Shown here: positions 17,115 to 26,599 of the stretch, in pieces
Layout of the letters: every line of letters begins with the position of its first letter
Numbering within the stretch: the stretch's first letter is position 1
Assembly: GCA_016866775.1 (NCBI GenBank)
Contig: VGLJ01000008.1
Span: 41,735-105,734, forward strand
DNA: 64,000 nucleotides
Origin: Candidatus Rokuibacteriota bacterium
GTDB taxonomy: Bacteria; Methylomirabilota; Methylomirabilia; Rokubacteriales; CSP1-6
Reading direction: 5' to 3'
The notes under the pieces: model-generated
What the model was told of the DNA's origin: nothing
What the model saw: only the letters and a program-made list of their open reading frames with translations
The model's database searches: none
Translations under genes and position numbers: made by a program

Positions 17115-19019
17115 TCAGAACTCCACCTGCATCCCGAGCTCGACGACGCGCGTCGGCGGGATGCCGAAGAACTGCGTGGCGGGGCGGGCGTTGCGCGCGA
17201 GGAACGCGTAGAGCAGCTTGCGCCACCTCATCATCGACGTCCGTCCCGTCGGCAGGAGCGTCGGGCGGCCGAGGTAGTACGTGACGTCGTCGTCGTCGAT
17301 GTTCTCGAATGTCTCGCGGCAGCACCGTGAGACGACGGTGGCGACGTTCGGCGTCTCCATGAATCCGTAGCGCGCCACCACTCTGAAGAAGCCGTTCGGC
17401 AACGGCTCGACGCTCAGACGCTCGTTCTCCGGCACGATCGACAGGAAGATGATGCGCTCGTGCAGCACCTTGTTGTGGCGGAGGTGATGGACGAGCACTT
17501 CGGGCGTGCCGCCGGTGTGCGCGGTGAGGAACACCGCGGTGCCGGGCACGCGGTGCGGCCGGCGCTCCTCCACCTCGGCGAAGAACCGCTCGACCGGGAG
17601 CGAGCGGCCCGTCAGCACGCGCGTGAGGTTGCGCGTGCCGCGCCGCCACGTCGTCATCAGCAGGAAGACGCCTGCGGCGATGACGATCGGCACCCAGCCG
17701 CCGTGGAGGATCTTCAGCAGGTTCGCCGCGAAGAACGCGAGCTCGACCGTGAGGAAGACCGCGGTCAGGGCGCCGGCACGCAGCCGCGACCAGCGCCAGC
17801 GCGTGCGCGCGACCACGTAGAACAGCAGGCTCGTGACGGCCATCGTGCCGGTCACGGCGATGCCGTAGGCGGCGCCCAGCGCGCTCGAGGAGCGGAACAT
17901 GATCACGAGGAGCAGGCAGCCCACGGCGAGGGCGGCGTTGACCTCCGGGATGTAGATCTGTCCGTACTCCGAGCGCGAGGTGTGGACGATGGTCAGCCGC
18001 GGCGAGTAGCCGAGCTGGATCGACTGCTGCGCCAGCGAGAACGCGCCGGAGATCAGCGCCTGCGAGGCGACGATCGCGGCGAGCGTTGCGATCGCGAGGA
18101 GGGGATAGAGGAACCAGCGCGGCGCGAGCATATAGAACGGGTTCTGCACGGCCTCTGGAATCCGCAGCACGAGCGCGCCCTGCCCGAAGTAGTTCAGGAG
18201 CAGCGCCGGGAGCACGATCGCGAACCACACCAGCCGGATCGGGCGACGCCCGAAGTGGCCCATGTCCGCGTAGAGCGCCTCGGCGCCCGTCACCGCGAGC
18301 ACGACCGCGCCGAGCACCGTGAAGGCCGCGGCGCCGTGCGAGAGCGCGAAGCGCGCGGCCGACGTCGGGCTGAGTGCCAGGAGCACGCCGGGCGTGCGCG
18401 CGACCTCGGCGGCGCCGAGGATGGCGATCGTGACGAAGTACACCAGGATGACCGGCCCGAAGATGACGCCGATGCCGGCCGTGCCGCGCCGCTGCGCGAG
18501 GAAGAGCGCGAGGAGGATCAGCGCCGAGACCGGTACGACGTAGTCCGCGAAGGCGGGTGCCACGACTTCGAGACCTTCCATGGCGCCGAGCACCGAGATG
18601 GCGGGCGTGATGATGCCGTCGCCGAAGAGCAGCGCCGCGCCGAAGAGCCCGAGCATGACGAGCGCGGTGCGGTCGCGCGGCAGGAGCGCGAGCAGCGCCA
18701 GGATGCCGCCCTCGCCGCGGTTGTCCGCCCGCATCACGAGGCCGATGTACTTCACGCTCACGGTGAGCACGAGCGACCACACGATCGTCGAGAGGATGCC
18801 GAGCACGGCCTCCGGCGTCGCTGTCAGGCCGTACTCCGGATTGAACGCTTCGCGGAACGCGTACAGCGGGCTCGTGCCGATGTCGCCGTAGACGACGCCG
18901 AGCGCGGTGAGGCTGAGCGCGGCGAGCCGCTTGCCGGTGGGCACCTCGTGACGCGTCGGCCGGGGACGGGTCGGCGGAGCGCCGGGCGCGACCGCCGCCG
19001 TGCCCGGGTGCGCGCTCAT
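17115..19019 (-). CDS. kup: Kup-type low-affinity potassium transporter
   Basis: This 634-residue membrane protein has the KUP/HAK family opening LAALSLTALGVVYGDIGTSPLYAFREAF, the ADNRGEGGILALLALL loop and the pore-region segment LFGDGIITPAISVLGAMEGLEV. About twelve hydrophobic helices are followed by a soluble C-terminal domain of about 180 residues. It imports K+, probably with H+. I chose ATG 19019 (MSAHPGTAAVAPG), since upstream sequence in that frame is antisense to the Rid gene. Confidence 0.95.
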   Translation of the reverse strand: MSAHPGTAAVAPGAPPTRPRPTRHEVPTGKRLAALSLTALGVVYGDIGTSPLYAFREAFNPEYGLTATPEAVLGILSTIVWSLVLTVSVKYIGLVMRADNRGEGGILALLALLPRDRTALVMLGLFGAALLFGDGIITPAISVLGAMEGLEVVAPAFADYVVPVSALILLALFLAQRRGTAGIGVIFGPVILVYFVTIAILGAAEVARTPGVLLALSPTSAARFALSHGAAAFTVLGAVVLAVTGAEALYADMGHFGRRPIRLVWFAIVLPALLLNYFGQGALVLRIPEAVQNPFYMLAPRWFLYPLLAIATLAAIVASQALISGAFSLAQQSIQLGYSPRLTIVHTSRSEYGQIYIPEVNAALAVGCLLLVIMFRSSSALGAAYGIAVTGTMAVTSLLFYVVARTRWRWSRLRAGALTAVFLTVELAFFAANLLKILHGGWVPIVIAAGVFLLMTTWRRGTRNLTRVLTGRSLPVERFFAEVEERRPHRVPGTAVFLTAHTGGTPEVLVHHLRHNKVLHERIIFLSIVPENERLSVEPLPNGFFRVVARYGFMETPNVATVVSRCCRETFENIDDDDVTYYLGRPTLLPTGRTSMMRWRKLLYAFLARNARPATQFFGIPPTRVVELGMQVEF

Positions 19020-19048
19020 GGCCTCAGCGTACCGCGCGCGGCGAGCGA

Positions 19049-20266
19049 CTACCCGACGGGATCGGTGGGATCGGGCCCGAGCTCCTCGATGTCCTTGCCC
19101 GCGCCCTTCACCGCGCTGACCTCGATTTCGACCAGCAACTCGGGCCGCGCGAGGCCCGTGATCCGGCAACCGGTCGCCGCGGGACGGCTGCGCGCGAAGT
19201 AGCCCGGGCCCTGGCCGTGCGGGCGATTGACGTGAGCGCTGCCGACGGTAAACGTCTCGCGGCGGACGACGTCGTCCAGCGACGATCCGAGCTGCTCCAG
19301 CGACCACTGCACGGTCTGCATCGCGTGGTCGTACTGCGCGGCCCAATCATCGGGCGACTGGATCTCGCCGGCCGCGTCGAGATCCGTGCAGCCGCTCATG
19401 TAGATCCGGTCGCCGACCTGGACCGCGCGCGCGTAGCCGCGCGGCTTCTCGCGCTCGCGCTGCGTGTAGAGATCGCGCCGCGTCTTCGACGCGCCGATGA
19501 CCGCCTCCGCTTCGATCTCCACGAGCATGTCGGGACGGAGCAGCGCCGGGATGCCGAGCGTGGTCGAGGTGGGGCGCACGTCCTTCACCGCCTCGAGCCA
19601 CGCGCGCGTGTAGCCCGCCATCTGCGAGAGGTCGGTGAAGAAGCTCTTCGTGTAGACGAGGTCGGCCGGCGTGCCGCCCGCCTCCTCCAGCGCCGCGAAG
19701 ATCGTGTCCATCGTCGCCCGCGTCTGGCGATAGAGGTCGCCCGGGCTCTCGACGCCGCCGCGCGCGTTCATGGCGGTGGTGCCGGAGATGAACACGCGGT
19801 CGCCGACGCGGAGCGCGCGTGAGTACGCGTACTGCTCTTCCGTCACGCGACCGGAGCTGACGCGGCGCCCATTCTTGCCCGCGCCGTCGACCGCGTCGAG
19901 CTCGATCTCGATGAGCTGCGTCGGCTGCGCGAGGCCGACGACCTGGACCAGCGTGGCCGCCGGCCGCGCGTCACGGAAGCGCCGGGCGACGGCGCGCGCG
20001 GCCTCGTCGGCGACCGACACGTCCGTCACGTACATCCGGTTCCGCACGACGTCGTCGAACGTCGCGCCGGCCTTCGCGAGGCTCCACTCGGCGATCGCCA
20101 TGATGGCGTCGACCTGCGTGACGACGTCGCCCACGCCCACGACGCTCTGCTGCCGGTCGATCGCGGTCGTGCCGGCCTGGAGGACGGTGTCGCCGACGCG
20201 CACGGCGCGTGAGTAGTGCGCGGTCCGCTCGAGCGCGCGGCCGGAAGAGACGTTGATGCGGCGCAT
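19049..20266 (-). CDS. Three-domain Rid/YjgF family protein
   Basis: This 405-residue protein contains three consecutive Rid-like domains, at about residues 1-130, 135-268 and 275-400. Each has the AYSRA-type opening (HYSRAVRVGDTV, AYSRALRVGDRV, GYARAVQVGDRI) and the strand carrying the RidA active-site Arg (RDARPAATLV, KDVRPTSTTL, ARSRPAATGC), followed by LIEIEL, LVEIEA and LVEIEV. Ordinary RidA proteins of about 130 residues form homotrimers with active sites at subunit contacts and deaminate reactive enamine/imine intermediates. This protein therefore looks like a trimer on one chain, with all three Arg kept. No signal peptide is seen. Confidence 0.88.
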   Translation of the reverse strand: MRRINVSSGRALERTAHYSRAVRVGDTVLQAGTTAIDRQQSVVGVGDVVTQVDAIMAIAEWSLAKAGATFDDVVRNRMYVTDVSVADEAARAVARRFRDARPAATLVQVVGLAQPTQLIEIELDAVDGAGKNGRRVSSGRVTEEQYAYSRALRVGDRVFISGTTAMNARGGVESPGDLYRQTRATMDTIFAALEEAGGTPADLVYTKSFFTDLSQMAGYTRAWLEAVKDVRPTSTTLGIPALLRPDMLVEIEAEAVIGASKTRRDLYTQREREKPRGYARAVQVGDRIYMSGCTDLDAAGEIQSPDDWAAQYDHAMQTVQWSLEQLGSSLDDVVRRETFTVGSAHVNRPHGQGPGYFARSRPAATGCRITGLARPELLVEIEVSAVKGAGKDIEELGPDPTDPVG

Positions 20267-20269
20267 CGC

Positions 20270-21526
20270 TCAGCTCGTCGCGGACGCGGACGCGGCGCGC
20301 CAGACGCGGCGCTTGCCGGTGTCGACCCTGAACGCGGTGATGGCGGCGCCGAAGAGGAACAGGCACGCGAGGACGAACGCGGCGCCGTAGCCGCCGGTCG
20401 TCTCGAACATCGCGCCGGCGAGCCACGAGCCGATCGCCGAGCCCGTCTGGTGCACGAGGAAGATCACGCCGAGCACGCGGCTCACCGAGTAGCGGCCCCA
20501 GATGTCGGCGGTGAGCGCGGACGTCATCGAGCCCGTCCCCGACATCGTGATGCCGCCGAGGATGGAGACGACGATGATCGCCGCCGGGTTGTCGCGGATC
20601 AGGAAGAAGCCGGAGAAGATCAGGATCCGCCCGGCGTAGATCGAGGCGAGCACGGGCCGCCGTCCGATGCGGTCGGAGATCAATCCGAGGATCATCGTGC
20701 CGCCGATCGCCGAGGCGCCGAGCACGCCGATCGCCCACGACGCGAACATCGGCGTGTAGCCGTGGTCGGTGAGCATCGGCACGCCGTGCGACGAGAGCAG
20801 GCTCATCGAGAACCCGCACGTGAAGAACGAGCCCCCGAGCTGCCAGAAGGCGAGCGTCTGCATCGCTTCGGTCGCCGTCACGCGCTTCGCGGCCGCCGCC
20901 GTGGCCGCCGGCTCGGGCTGGCCGCCGTCGACGCCGAGCCCCATCGATTCGGGTGACTCACGCACGATCCACAGCGCGATCGGCAGGATGATGACGAGCA
21001 CGCCGACGCCGATGAGCATGTACGCCGACCGCCACCCGAGGTTGAGGATCAGCCACGTCACGATCGGCACGAGCAGGCTCATCCCCACCATCGACGCGCT
21101 CGCGAGCGTCGAGAGCGCGGTGCCGCGGCGCTTGCTGAACCATCGCGCGGTGACGCCGGAGGCGAGCACGGGGCCGCACAGCGCGAGCCCGAACGAGAGC
21201 AGCACGCCGTAGACGGCGAAGAACTCCCAGAAGTTCCGGACCAGTCCGGTGAGGAGGAGCGATGCCACGAGAATCAGCGCTCCCGCCGACGCGGTCAGGC
21301 GCGCGCCGAATCGGTCGAGGATGACGCCGGTCAGCGGCCCGAACAGACCGTAGAGGAACAGGCTGACCGCGATGACGATGGAGAACGTCGCGCGGTCGAG
21401 CCCGAGGTCCGCGGTGATCGGCTTCAGGAACGGCCCGACGGCGTGCCGGATGCCGGTGGAGGTGAGCGTCATGAAGGAGAAGCCGGCGACCACCCACCAT
21501 CCGTAGAACACCGCTGGTTTGCGCAT
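20270..21526 (-). CDS. MFS transporter, oxalate/formate or monocarboxylate antiporter-like
   Basis: This 418-residue membrane protein has about twelve hydrophobic helices and starts FYGWWVVAGFSFM. The RFGAR loop follows helix 2, and the second half repeats the motif as SDRIGRRPV. The opening FYGWW and general layout match the oxalate:formate antiporter/monocarboxylate branch. Substrate unknown. It starts 31 bases from the divergent nagZ start and ends 3 bases before the Rid gene start, so it and the Rid gene are probably one transcript. Confidence 0.88.
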   Translation of the reverse strand: MRKPAVFYGWWVVAGFSFMTLTSTGIRHAVGPFLKPITADLGLDRATFSIVIAVSLFLYGLFGPLTGVILDRFGARLTASAGALILVASLLLTGLVRNFWEFFAVYGVLLSFGLALCGPVLASGVTARWFSKRRGTALSTLASASMVGMSLLVPIVTWLILNLGWRSAYMLIGVGVLVIILPIALWIVRESPESMGLGVDGGQPEPAATAAAAKRVTATEAMQTLAFWQLGGSFFTCGFSMSLLSSHGVPMLTDHGYTPMFASWAIGVLGASAIGGTMILGLISDRIGRRPVLASIYAGRILIFSGFFLIRDNPAAIIVVSILGGITMSGTGSMTSALTADIWGRYSVSRVLGVIFLVHQTGSAIGSWLAGAMFETTGGYGAAFVLACLFLFGAAITAFRVDTGKRRVWRAASASATS

Positions 21527-21557
21527 GTATGCCGACTATAACCGTAGAATCGGAATT

Positions 21558-22613
21558 ATGACGAGCCGCCCCGGAGAAGGTCTCGCGGTCGGCTTCGAGG
21601 GGACGCGCATTCCCGACGCCGTGGCGGCGCTCGCCGAGCGGTCAGGGCTCGGTGGCCTCGTGTTGTTCACCCGCAACTGCCCGGACGTCGAGAGCGTCCT
21701 CGCGCAGACGAAAGCCGCACGAGCGCTCGGTCCCGACGTGCTCGTGATGGTCGACCACGAGGGCGGGCGCGTGCACCGCCTGCCCGAGCCCTTCACGCGG
21801 TTCCCGCCGGCGGCGGCGATCGGACGCGCCGGCGACCCGCGACTCGCCGCCGCGGTCGCGCGAGCGATGGCGCGCGAGCTCCGCGCCGCCGGGTTCGACT
21901 CGGGGATCGCGCCCGTCCTCGACTGTCTCTTCGACCCCGCGAGCACGGTGATCGGCGAGCGCGCGTACGGCGCGGCGCCCGACGAGGTCGCCGCGTGCGG
22001 CGTCGCGTTCGTCGAGGCGGCGCTGGCCGAAGGCGTCATTCCCGTCGCGAAGCACTTCCCCGGGCACGGACGCACGCCGCTCGACTCACATCGCGAGCTG
22101 CCCGAGGTCGGCGCGAGCAACGACGAGCTCACCCGTGGTGACCTCGTTCCCTTCCGCGCCGCGCTCGACGCCGGCTGTCCCGCGGTGCTCGTCGCGCACG
22201 TCCGGTATCGCGCCCTCGATCCGACGTTGCCGGCATCGCTCTCACCCGCGATCATCGGCGGTCTGCTTCGTGAGCGCCTCGGCTTCGCGGGGCTCGTGCT
22301 CAGCGACGATCTCGAGATGGCCGCGGTCGCCGAAGGGTGGGGGATCGCCGAGGCCGCGCGACGGTTCCTGCTCGCGGGCGGCGATCTCGCGCTGATCTGT
22401 CGAGACGGCGAGGCACAGCGCGAGGCGGTCGTGTCGATCGAGAAGGCGATCGACCGCGGCGCGCTGGATCTCGCGCCGAGCGTGCGTCGTCGGCGCGCCG
22501 TCCGGCGCCTGGCCGAGGCGGCGGGACCGCGGCCGGCCGTCGCGGTGATCGGATGCGCGGAGCATCGCGCGCTCGCGGATGAGATCGGGCGGCGCTCGGC
22601 CGTGCGAGCCTGA
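21558..22613 (+). CDS. nagZ: Beta-N-acetylhexosaminidase, NagZ-like (glycoside hydrolase family 3)
   Basis: This 351-residue protein shows GLVLFTRNC, the VDHEGGRVHRL segment and the family signature AKHFPGHGRTPLDSH, in which the second His pairs with an Asp as general acid/base. The nucleophile Asp lies in LSDDLEMAA near residue 256. NagZ removes N-acetylglucosamine from cell-wall muropeptides in the cytoplasm during recycling. ATG 21558 is used; an in-frame ATG at 21519 would overlap the divergent MFS start. The following gene is also cell-wall related. Confidence 0.92.
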   Translation: MTSRPGEGLAVGFEGTRIPDAVAALAERSGLGGLVLFTRNCPDVESVLAQTKAARALGPDVLVMVDHEGGRVHRLPEPFTRFPPAAAIGRAGDPRLAAAVARAMARELRAAGFDSGIAPVLDCLFDPASTVIGERAYGAAPDEVAACGVAFVEAALAEGVIPVAKHFPGHGRTPLDSHRELPEVGASNDELTRGDLVPFRAALDAGCPAVLVAHVRYRALDPTLPASLSPAIIGGLLRERLGFAGLVLSDDLEMAAVAEGWGIAEAARRFLLAGGDLALICRDGEAQREAVVSIEKAIDRGALDLAPSVRRRRAVRRLAEAAGPRPAVAVIGCAEHRALADEIGRRSAVRA

Positions 22614-22614
22614 C

Positions 22615-23514
22615 ATGAATCGTCGCGCATTCCTGATGCGTGCGGGCGAGGCACTGCTCGGCGCGGGCACGCTCGCCGTCGCGTGGCCGGGCCGCGCGCG
22701 TTCAGGCGGCCGCGCGTCGAACGTCTTCGAGGGGCGCGACGTCTTCGATCGGCTCGTGAGGCTGGCGATGACGGAAGCGTGGAGTGACCGGCCGATCGGC
22801 GAGCGGATGGGCGCGATCGGCATGGCGCTCCGGCAGACCCCGTACGCTTCGGGCACGCTCGAGCGCTACGAGGATCGTGAAGTCTGCTCGGTCGACCTGC
22901 GCGGCCTCGACTGCGTCACCTTCTACGAGATCGCGCTCGGCTTCGCGCGGATGCTCCGCCGCGTCGAGCGCACGCCGGAGGCCTTGCTCTCCGAGATCGC
23001 GTTCATGCGCTACCGGGGTGGCCGGCTCACCGACTACGCCTCGCGGCTCCACTACACGAGCGACTGGCTCGCCGACAACGACGCCAAGCGCGTGGTGCGC
23101 GTCGTCACGCACGAGCTCCCGGGCGCGATCCGCTTCACCAAGCGCGTCGATTTCATGAGCCGGCATCCGGGCGCCTACCTGCAGCTCAGGAACAATCCCG
23201 CGCTCGTCGAGAAGATCGCGCGCACCGAGGCGGACATCAACGCCCGCCCGACGCGCTATCTGCCGAAGGAGAAGGTGCGCGCGGCGCAGCCGCTGCTGAA
23301 GACGGGCGACATCGTGGGCGTGACCACCGCGCTGGACGGGCTCGACTGCGCGCACACGGGCCTCTGCTACCGGGACGAGCGCGGCGTGCTGCGATTCCTC
23401 CACGCGTCGACGACGCGGAAGGAAGTCGTGCTCGACCACGAGCTCGCCACCTATCTCGCGAGCGTGACGACGCACACCGGAATCATGGTGGCGCGCCCGC
23501 TCGACGTGGCCTGA
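22615..23514 (+). CDS. DUF1460 family exported NlpC/P60-like amidase
   Basis: This 299-residue protein has an N-terminal export signal of Tat style (NRRAFLMRAGEALLGAGTLAVAWPG). It shows the DUF1460 features LRGLDCVTFYEIALGFARML near residue 95, with the likely catalytic Cys, and a C-terminal DCAHTGLCYRDERGVLRFLHAS containing the His. Related proteins cleave N-acetylmuramoyl-L-alanine bonds. It begins one base after the nagZ stop, so both are probably coexpressed for peptidoglycan turnover. Confidence 0.85.
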   Translation: MNRRAFLMRAGEALLGAGTLAVAWPGRARSGGRASNVFEGRDVFDRLVRLAMTEAWSDRPIGERMGAIGMALRQTPYASGTLERYEDREVCSVDLRGLDCVTFYEIALGFARMLRRVERTPEALLSEIAFMRYRGGRLTDYASRLHYTSDWLADNDAKRVVRVVTHELPGAIRFTKRVDFMSRHPGAYLQLRNNPALVEKIARTEADINARPTRYLPKEKVRAAQPLLKTGDIVGVTTALDGLDCAHTGLCYRDERGVLRFLHASTTRKEVVLDHELATYLASVTTHTGIMVARPLDVA

Positions 23515-23520
23515 GCGGCT

Positions 23521-24591
23521 CTAGGCCTTCCACACGCTCTTGCCGCCGAAGCGGCTCTGCCAGCGCGGGATCACCTCGCGGTTGTAGACGTTGTCCGGCA
23601 CCTCGCCGCGGAGCGCATGGAGCACGGACTCCGTCGCCCAGCGGATACCGGGCCCGAGCCCGCTGCCCACGTTCGACGACACCATGTGCGGTGTCAGCAG
23701 GACCTTGTCGCCGAGATTGCGGAGCTGGCTGTCCTGCGACAGGGGCTCCTCCTCGAAGACGTCGAGCGCGGCGCCGGCGATCTGTCCGCGGATGAGCGCT
23801 TCGATGAGGGCGGGCTCCTGAACGCACGGACCGCGCGACGTGTTGATGAGGATCGCCGTGGGCTTCATCAGCGCGAGCTGCTTCTCGCCGATCATGTGGC
23901 GCGTCTCGCGCGTGAGCACGACGTGCAGGCTCACCACGTCGGACTCGCGGAGGACCGTGTCGAGGTCCACGCGCTCGACGCCGTGCTCGGCGAACTTCGT
24001 CTCGGGCACGTACGGGTCGGTGGCGATGATGCGCATGTTCCACGGACGGAGCAGCGTCGCGATGCGGCTGCCGATCCTGCCGAGGCCGATCAGCCCGAGC
24101 GTGATCCCGCGGTAGCCGTCGGCACGCGCGCCGAGATACGTCCCTTGCAGCTCGGGCAATCGCCAGCCGCCGCGCTGCTTCATGTGCTGATCGCGCTCGC
24201 GCGCCTTCTTGAGCATCGTCAGCATCGCGGTGATGGTGCCTTCCGCGACGCCGCCCCAGTTCGATTCGGTCGGGCCGTGGGTCACGAGGATGCCGAGCTC
24301 CGTCGCCGCGTCGACGTCGACGTCGTCGGTGCCGATCGTGTACTTCGCGACGATCCGGAGGTTCTTCGAGGCCTGCATGACCGTGCGGCTGATCGGCGTG
24401 TTCCGGATCGACGTCCCCATCAGCGCGTCGCACTCCTGCGCCATGGCGACCATCTCGGGCTCGCTGTTGCCTTGCGGCGTGTCCCACGACGCCTTGCCGA
24501 GACGGAGCGCGCAGCCCGCGGCTTCGAGCGTCCTGTGCGTCTCGCCGGTCTGATCGGCGGGCGCGAAGATGAGGACCTTCGCCGCGCTCAT
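23521..24591 (-). CDS. D-isomer-specific 2-hydroxyacid dehydrogenase family protein
   Basis: This 356-residue NAD-dependent dehydrogenase has the nucleotide-binding motif GLIGLGRIGSRIA near residue 155 and the substrate-site residues R (INTSRG region), E (DVFEEEP) and H (LLTPHMVSS), in the usual order. The N-terminal half has IVAKYTIGTDDVDVDAATELGI. It resembles phosphoglycerate dehydrogenase-type enzymes without the C-terminal ACT domain. ATG 24591 overlaps the amidohydrolase stop as ATGA, so the pair probably acts in one degradative route. Confidence 0.9.
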   Translation of the reverse strand: MSAAKVLIFAPADQTGETHRTLEAAGCALRLGKASWDTPQGNSEPEMVAMAQECDALMGTSIRNTPISRTVMQASKNLRIVAKYTIGTDDVDVDAATELGILVTHGPTESNWGGVAEGTITAMLTMLKKARERDQHMKQRGGWRLPELQGTYLGARADGYRGITLGLIGLGRIGSRIATLLRPWNMRIIATDPYVPETKFAEHGVERVDLDTVLRESDVVSLHVVLTRETRHMIGEKQLALMKPTAILINTSRGPCVQEPALIEALIRGQIAGAALDVFEEEPLSQDSQLRNLGDKVLLTPHMVSSNVGSGLGPGIRWATESVLHALRGEVPDNVYNREVIPRWQSRFGGKSVWKA

Positions 24592-25619
24592 CGGTCGAGC
24601 CCGTAGAGCCGGCGCGCGGTGCCGGCCAGGATCTGCCGCTTCGTCTCGTCGGAGATGTCCTTGCGCTCCTGCATGTGGTGGATGTTCTCGGGGAACTCGT
24701 TGTCCCAGTGCGGCCAGTCCGACGCGTAGAAGATGCCGGCCTTGCCCAGCGCCTCGACCGTCGGCCCGAGCAGCCACTCGCTCGCTTCCGCCGGATAGAA
24801 CAGCCGGTCGCTCGTCAGGTACTCGCTCGGCTTCCGCGTGCAGCGCGGCGCCTCGAGCGCCCCGCGCTTTTCCCATTCCTCGTCCATGCGCCCGAGCCAG
24901 TAAGGCACCCAGGTGCAGCCCGCTTCGAGGAACGCGACCTTCAGGCGCGGGAACGCTGCGAACACGCCCTGGAACGCCATGCTCGTCATCTGGATCATCT
25001 GCGCGAACGCGTGCGACAGCGTGTGGACCTCGATGAAGCGATCGAAGAGGTCGGCGCCGAAGAACTGCGGTCCGCGCACGGTCGCGTGCACGCCGACCAT
25101 CGTGCCGAGCCGCTCCGCTTCGGCGTAGATCGGCCAGAAGTCGTCGTGCCCGAGCGGCTTCCTCAGCCCGACGGCCGGCAGCATCGATCCGACGAAGCCG
25201 AGCGCGTGCGTCCGGCGCAGCTCCTCGACGGCGGCGTTCGGGTCCTGGAGCGGCAGCAGCGCGACGCCCTTCAGCCGCGGGCTCTGCATGAGCTCATGGT
25301 GGAAGAAGTCGTTGTAGGCGCGGCAGACGGCGACGGCGACGTCGGGCTCGCGCACCCAGCCGACCGAGAGTCCGGCCGTCGGATAGAGCACGGAGGTGTC
25401 GACGCCACCGCGGTCCAGCGCCTCCAGCCACGCCTTCGCGTCCGATCCGCGCTCGCCGAGCGTGCCGCGGACCGAGCGGTCCCATCCGTCGGTGGGGTAG
25501 TACGCGCGCGCGCCCTTGTTCGAGCCGAAGTCGCGGTACGCCGGATCGATGTAGCGCGCGAGCTGCTCGTTGGACTCGGTGACGTGCCCGTCCCCGTCGA
25601 TGATCCCCGCCGTCGTCAT
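24588..25619 (-). CDS. Amidohydrolase family (aminocarboxymuconate semialdehyde decarboxylase-like) metalloenzyme
   Basis: This 343-residue TIM-barrel protein starts GIIDGDGHVTES, the DxH-type first metal motif of the amidohydrolase-2 branch. It also has VGVHATVRG near residue 180, AFPRLKVAFLEAG near 233 and a final FYASDWPHWDNEFP near 300 with the conserved Asp. This branch includes decarboxylases such as ACMSD and gamma-resorcylate decarboxylase as well as hydrolases. A strong AAGGAGG ribosome site precedes ATG 25619. It is divergent from the lipid kinase gene over 40 bases containing a CCTTGG/CCAAGG hairpin. Confidence 0.88.
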   Translation of the reverse strand: MTTAGIIDGDGHVTESNEQLARYIDPAYRDFGSNKGARAYYPTDGWDRSVRGTLGERGSDAKAWLEALDRGGVDTSVLYPTAGLSVGWVREPDVAVAVCRAYNDFFHHELMQSPRLKGVALLPLQDPNAAVEELRRTHALGFVGSMLPAVGLRKPLGHDDFWPIYAEAERLGTMVGVHATVRGPQFFGADLFDRFIEVHTLSHAFAQMIQMTSMAFQGVFAAFPRLKVAFLEAGCTWVPYWLGRMDEEWEKRGALEAPRCTRKPSEYLTSDRLFYPAEASEWLLGPTVEALGKAGIFYASDWPHWDNEFPENIHHMQERKDISDETKRQILAGTARRLYGLDR

Positions 25620-25659
25620 GGCCGCCTCCTTGGGGAGACCAAGGATACTCTGGCGAGCG

Positions 25660-26544
25660 ATGCGTGCGTTCGTGGTCGTCAATCCCGCGGCGGGCGGTGG
25701 ACGGACGGCGGGCCTCTGGCCTTCGCTCCGCGAGCGGTTCGAGGCGGCCGGCATCGAGATCGTCGCGCGGACGACCGGTGGGCCTGGCGACGCCATCGCG
25801 ATCGCTCGCGGCGCCGTCGACGATGGGTGGCCGCTCGTCGTGGCCGTCGGCGGTGACGGCACCGTGAACGAGGTGGTGACCGGCGTCATGGCTGCCGGCA
25901 ACACGGACGCGGCAGTCGGCATCGTGGCCACGGGACGCGGGCGTGACGTGTGCCGCAACCTCGGTCTCGCCCGCGACCCGGTCGCGGCCGTCGGACGACT
26001 CGGGTCCGGCGACGACGTCCGCGTCGACGCCGGCGTGCTCACGAGAGGCGACGGCCGCACCCACTACTTCATCAACGCCGCCGGCATCGGCTTCGACGCG
26101 GCGGTCGCCGCGCGCACGGCGCAGACGCGCGGCGGGCGGCTCCCGTACCTGCGCGCGACCGTCGCGGCCCTGGCCGCACATGACCCCGTGACGCTGACGC
26201 TCGGCCTCGACGGGCGGTCGCGCACGAAGCGCGTGACCGCCGTGATGATCGCCAACGGCGCTCACATTGGCGGCGGGATGAACGTCGCTCCGGGCGCGGA
26301 TCCGACGGATGGGCGCCTCGACGTCGTCGTCATCGGCGCGAAGTCGCGCGCGGGGCTACTCGCGTGGCTGCCCACGCTCTACTGGGGCGGGCACGTCCGA
26401 TCGAAAGACGTGACGGTGACTCGCGCGTCGACCGTCACCATCGACGCGACGCCGCCGGCGCCCGTGCACGTGGACGGCGAGCCACTGGGAACCACACCGG
26501 TGACGATTTCGATCCGGCCGCGCGCGTTGCGCGTGCGGCGGTAG
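25660..26544 (+). CDS. Diacylglycerol kinase/sphingosine kinase-like lipid kinase (YegS/DagK family)
   Basis: This 294-residue protein starts RAFVVVNPAAGGGRT and contains the nucleotide-binding loop VAVGGDGTVNEVV near residue 65, the hallmark of DAGK_cat proteins. The C-terminal half includes GGGMNVAPGADPTDGRLDVVV and VHVDGEPLG, both typical. It would phosphorylate a lipid with a free hydroxyl at the inner membrane face. ATG 25660 is chosen because the upstream in-frame sequence overlaps the divergent gene. Confidence 0.93.
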   Translation: MRAFVVVNPAAGGGRTAGLWPSLRERFEAAGIEIVARTTGGPGDAIAIARGAVDDGWPLVVAVGGDGTVNEVVTGVMAAGNTDAAVGIVATGRGRDVCRNLGLARDPVAAVGRLGSGDDVRVDAGVLTRGDGRTHYFINAAGIGFDAAVAARTAQTRGGRLPYLRATVAALAAHDPVTLTLGLDGRSRTKRVTAVMIANGAHIGGGMNVAPGADPTDGRLDVVVIGAKSRAGLLAWLPTLYWGGHVRSKDVTVTRASTVTIDATPPAPVHVDGEPLGTTPVTISIRPRALRVRR

Positions 26545-26599
26545 GGCGCGTATTTCAGGGCGGCGTGAAGCCTCCGTTCGGATCGTGGCAGGTCATCGG

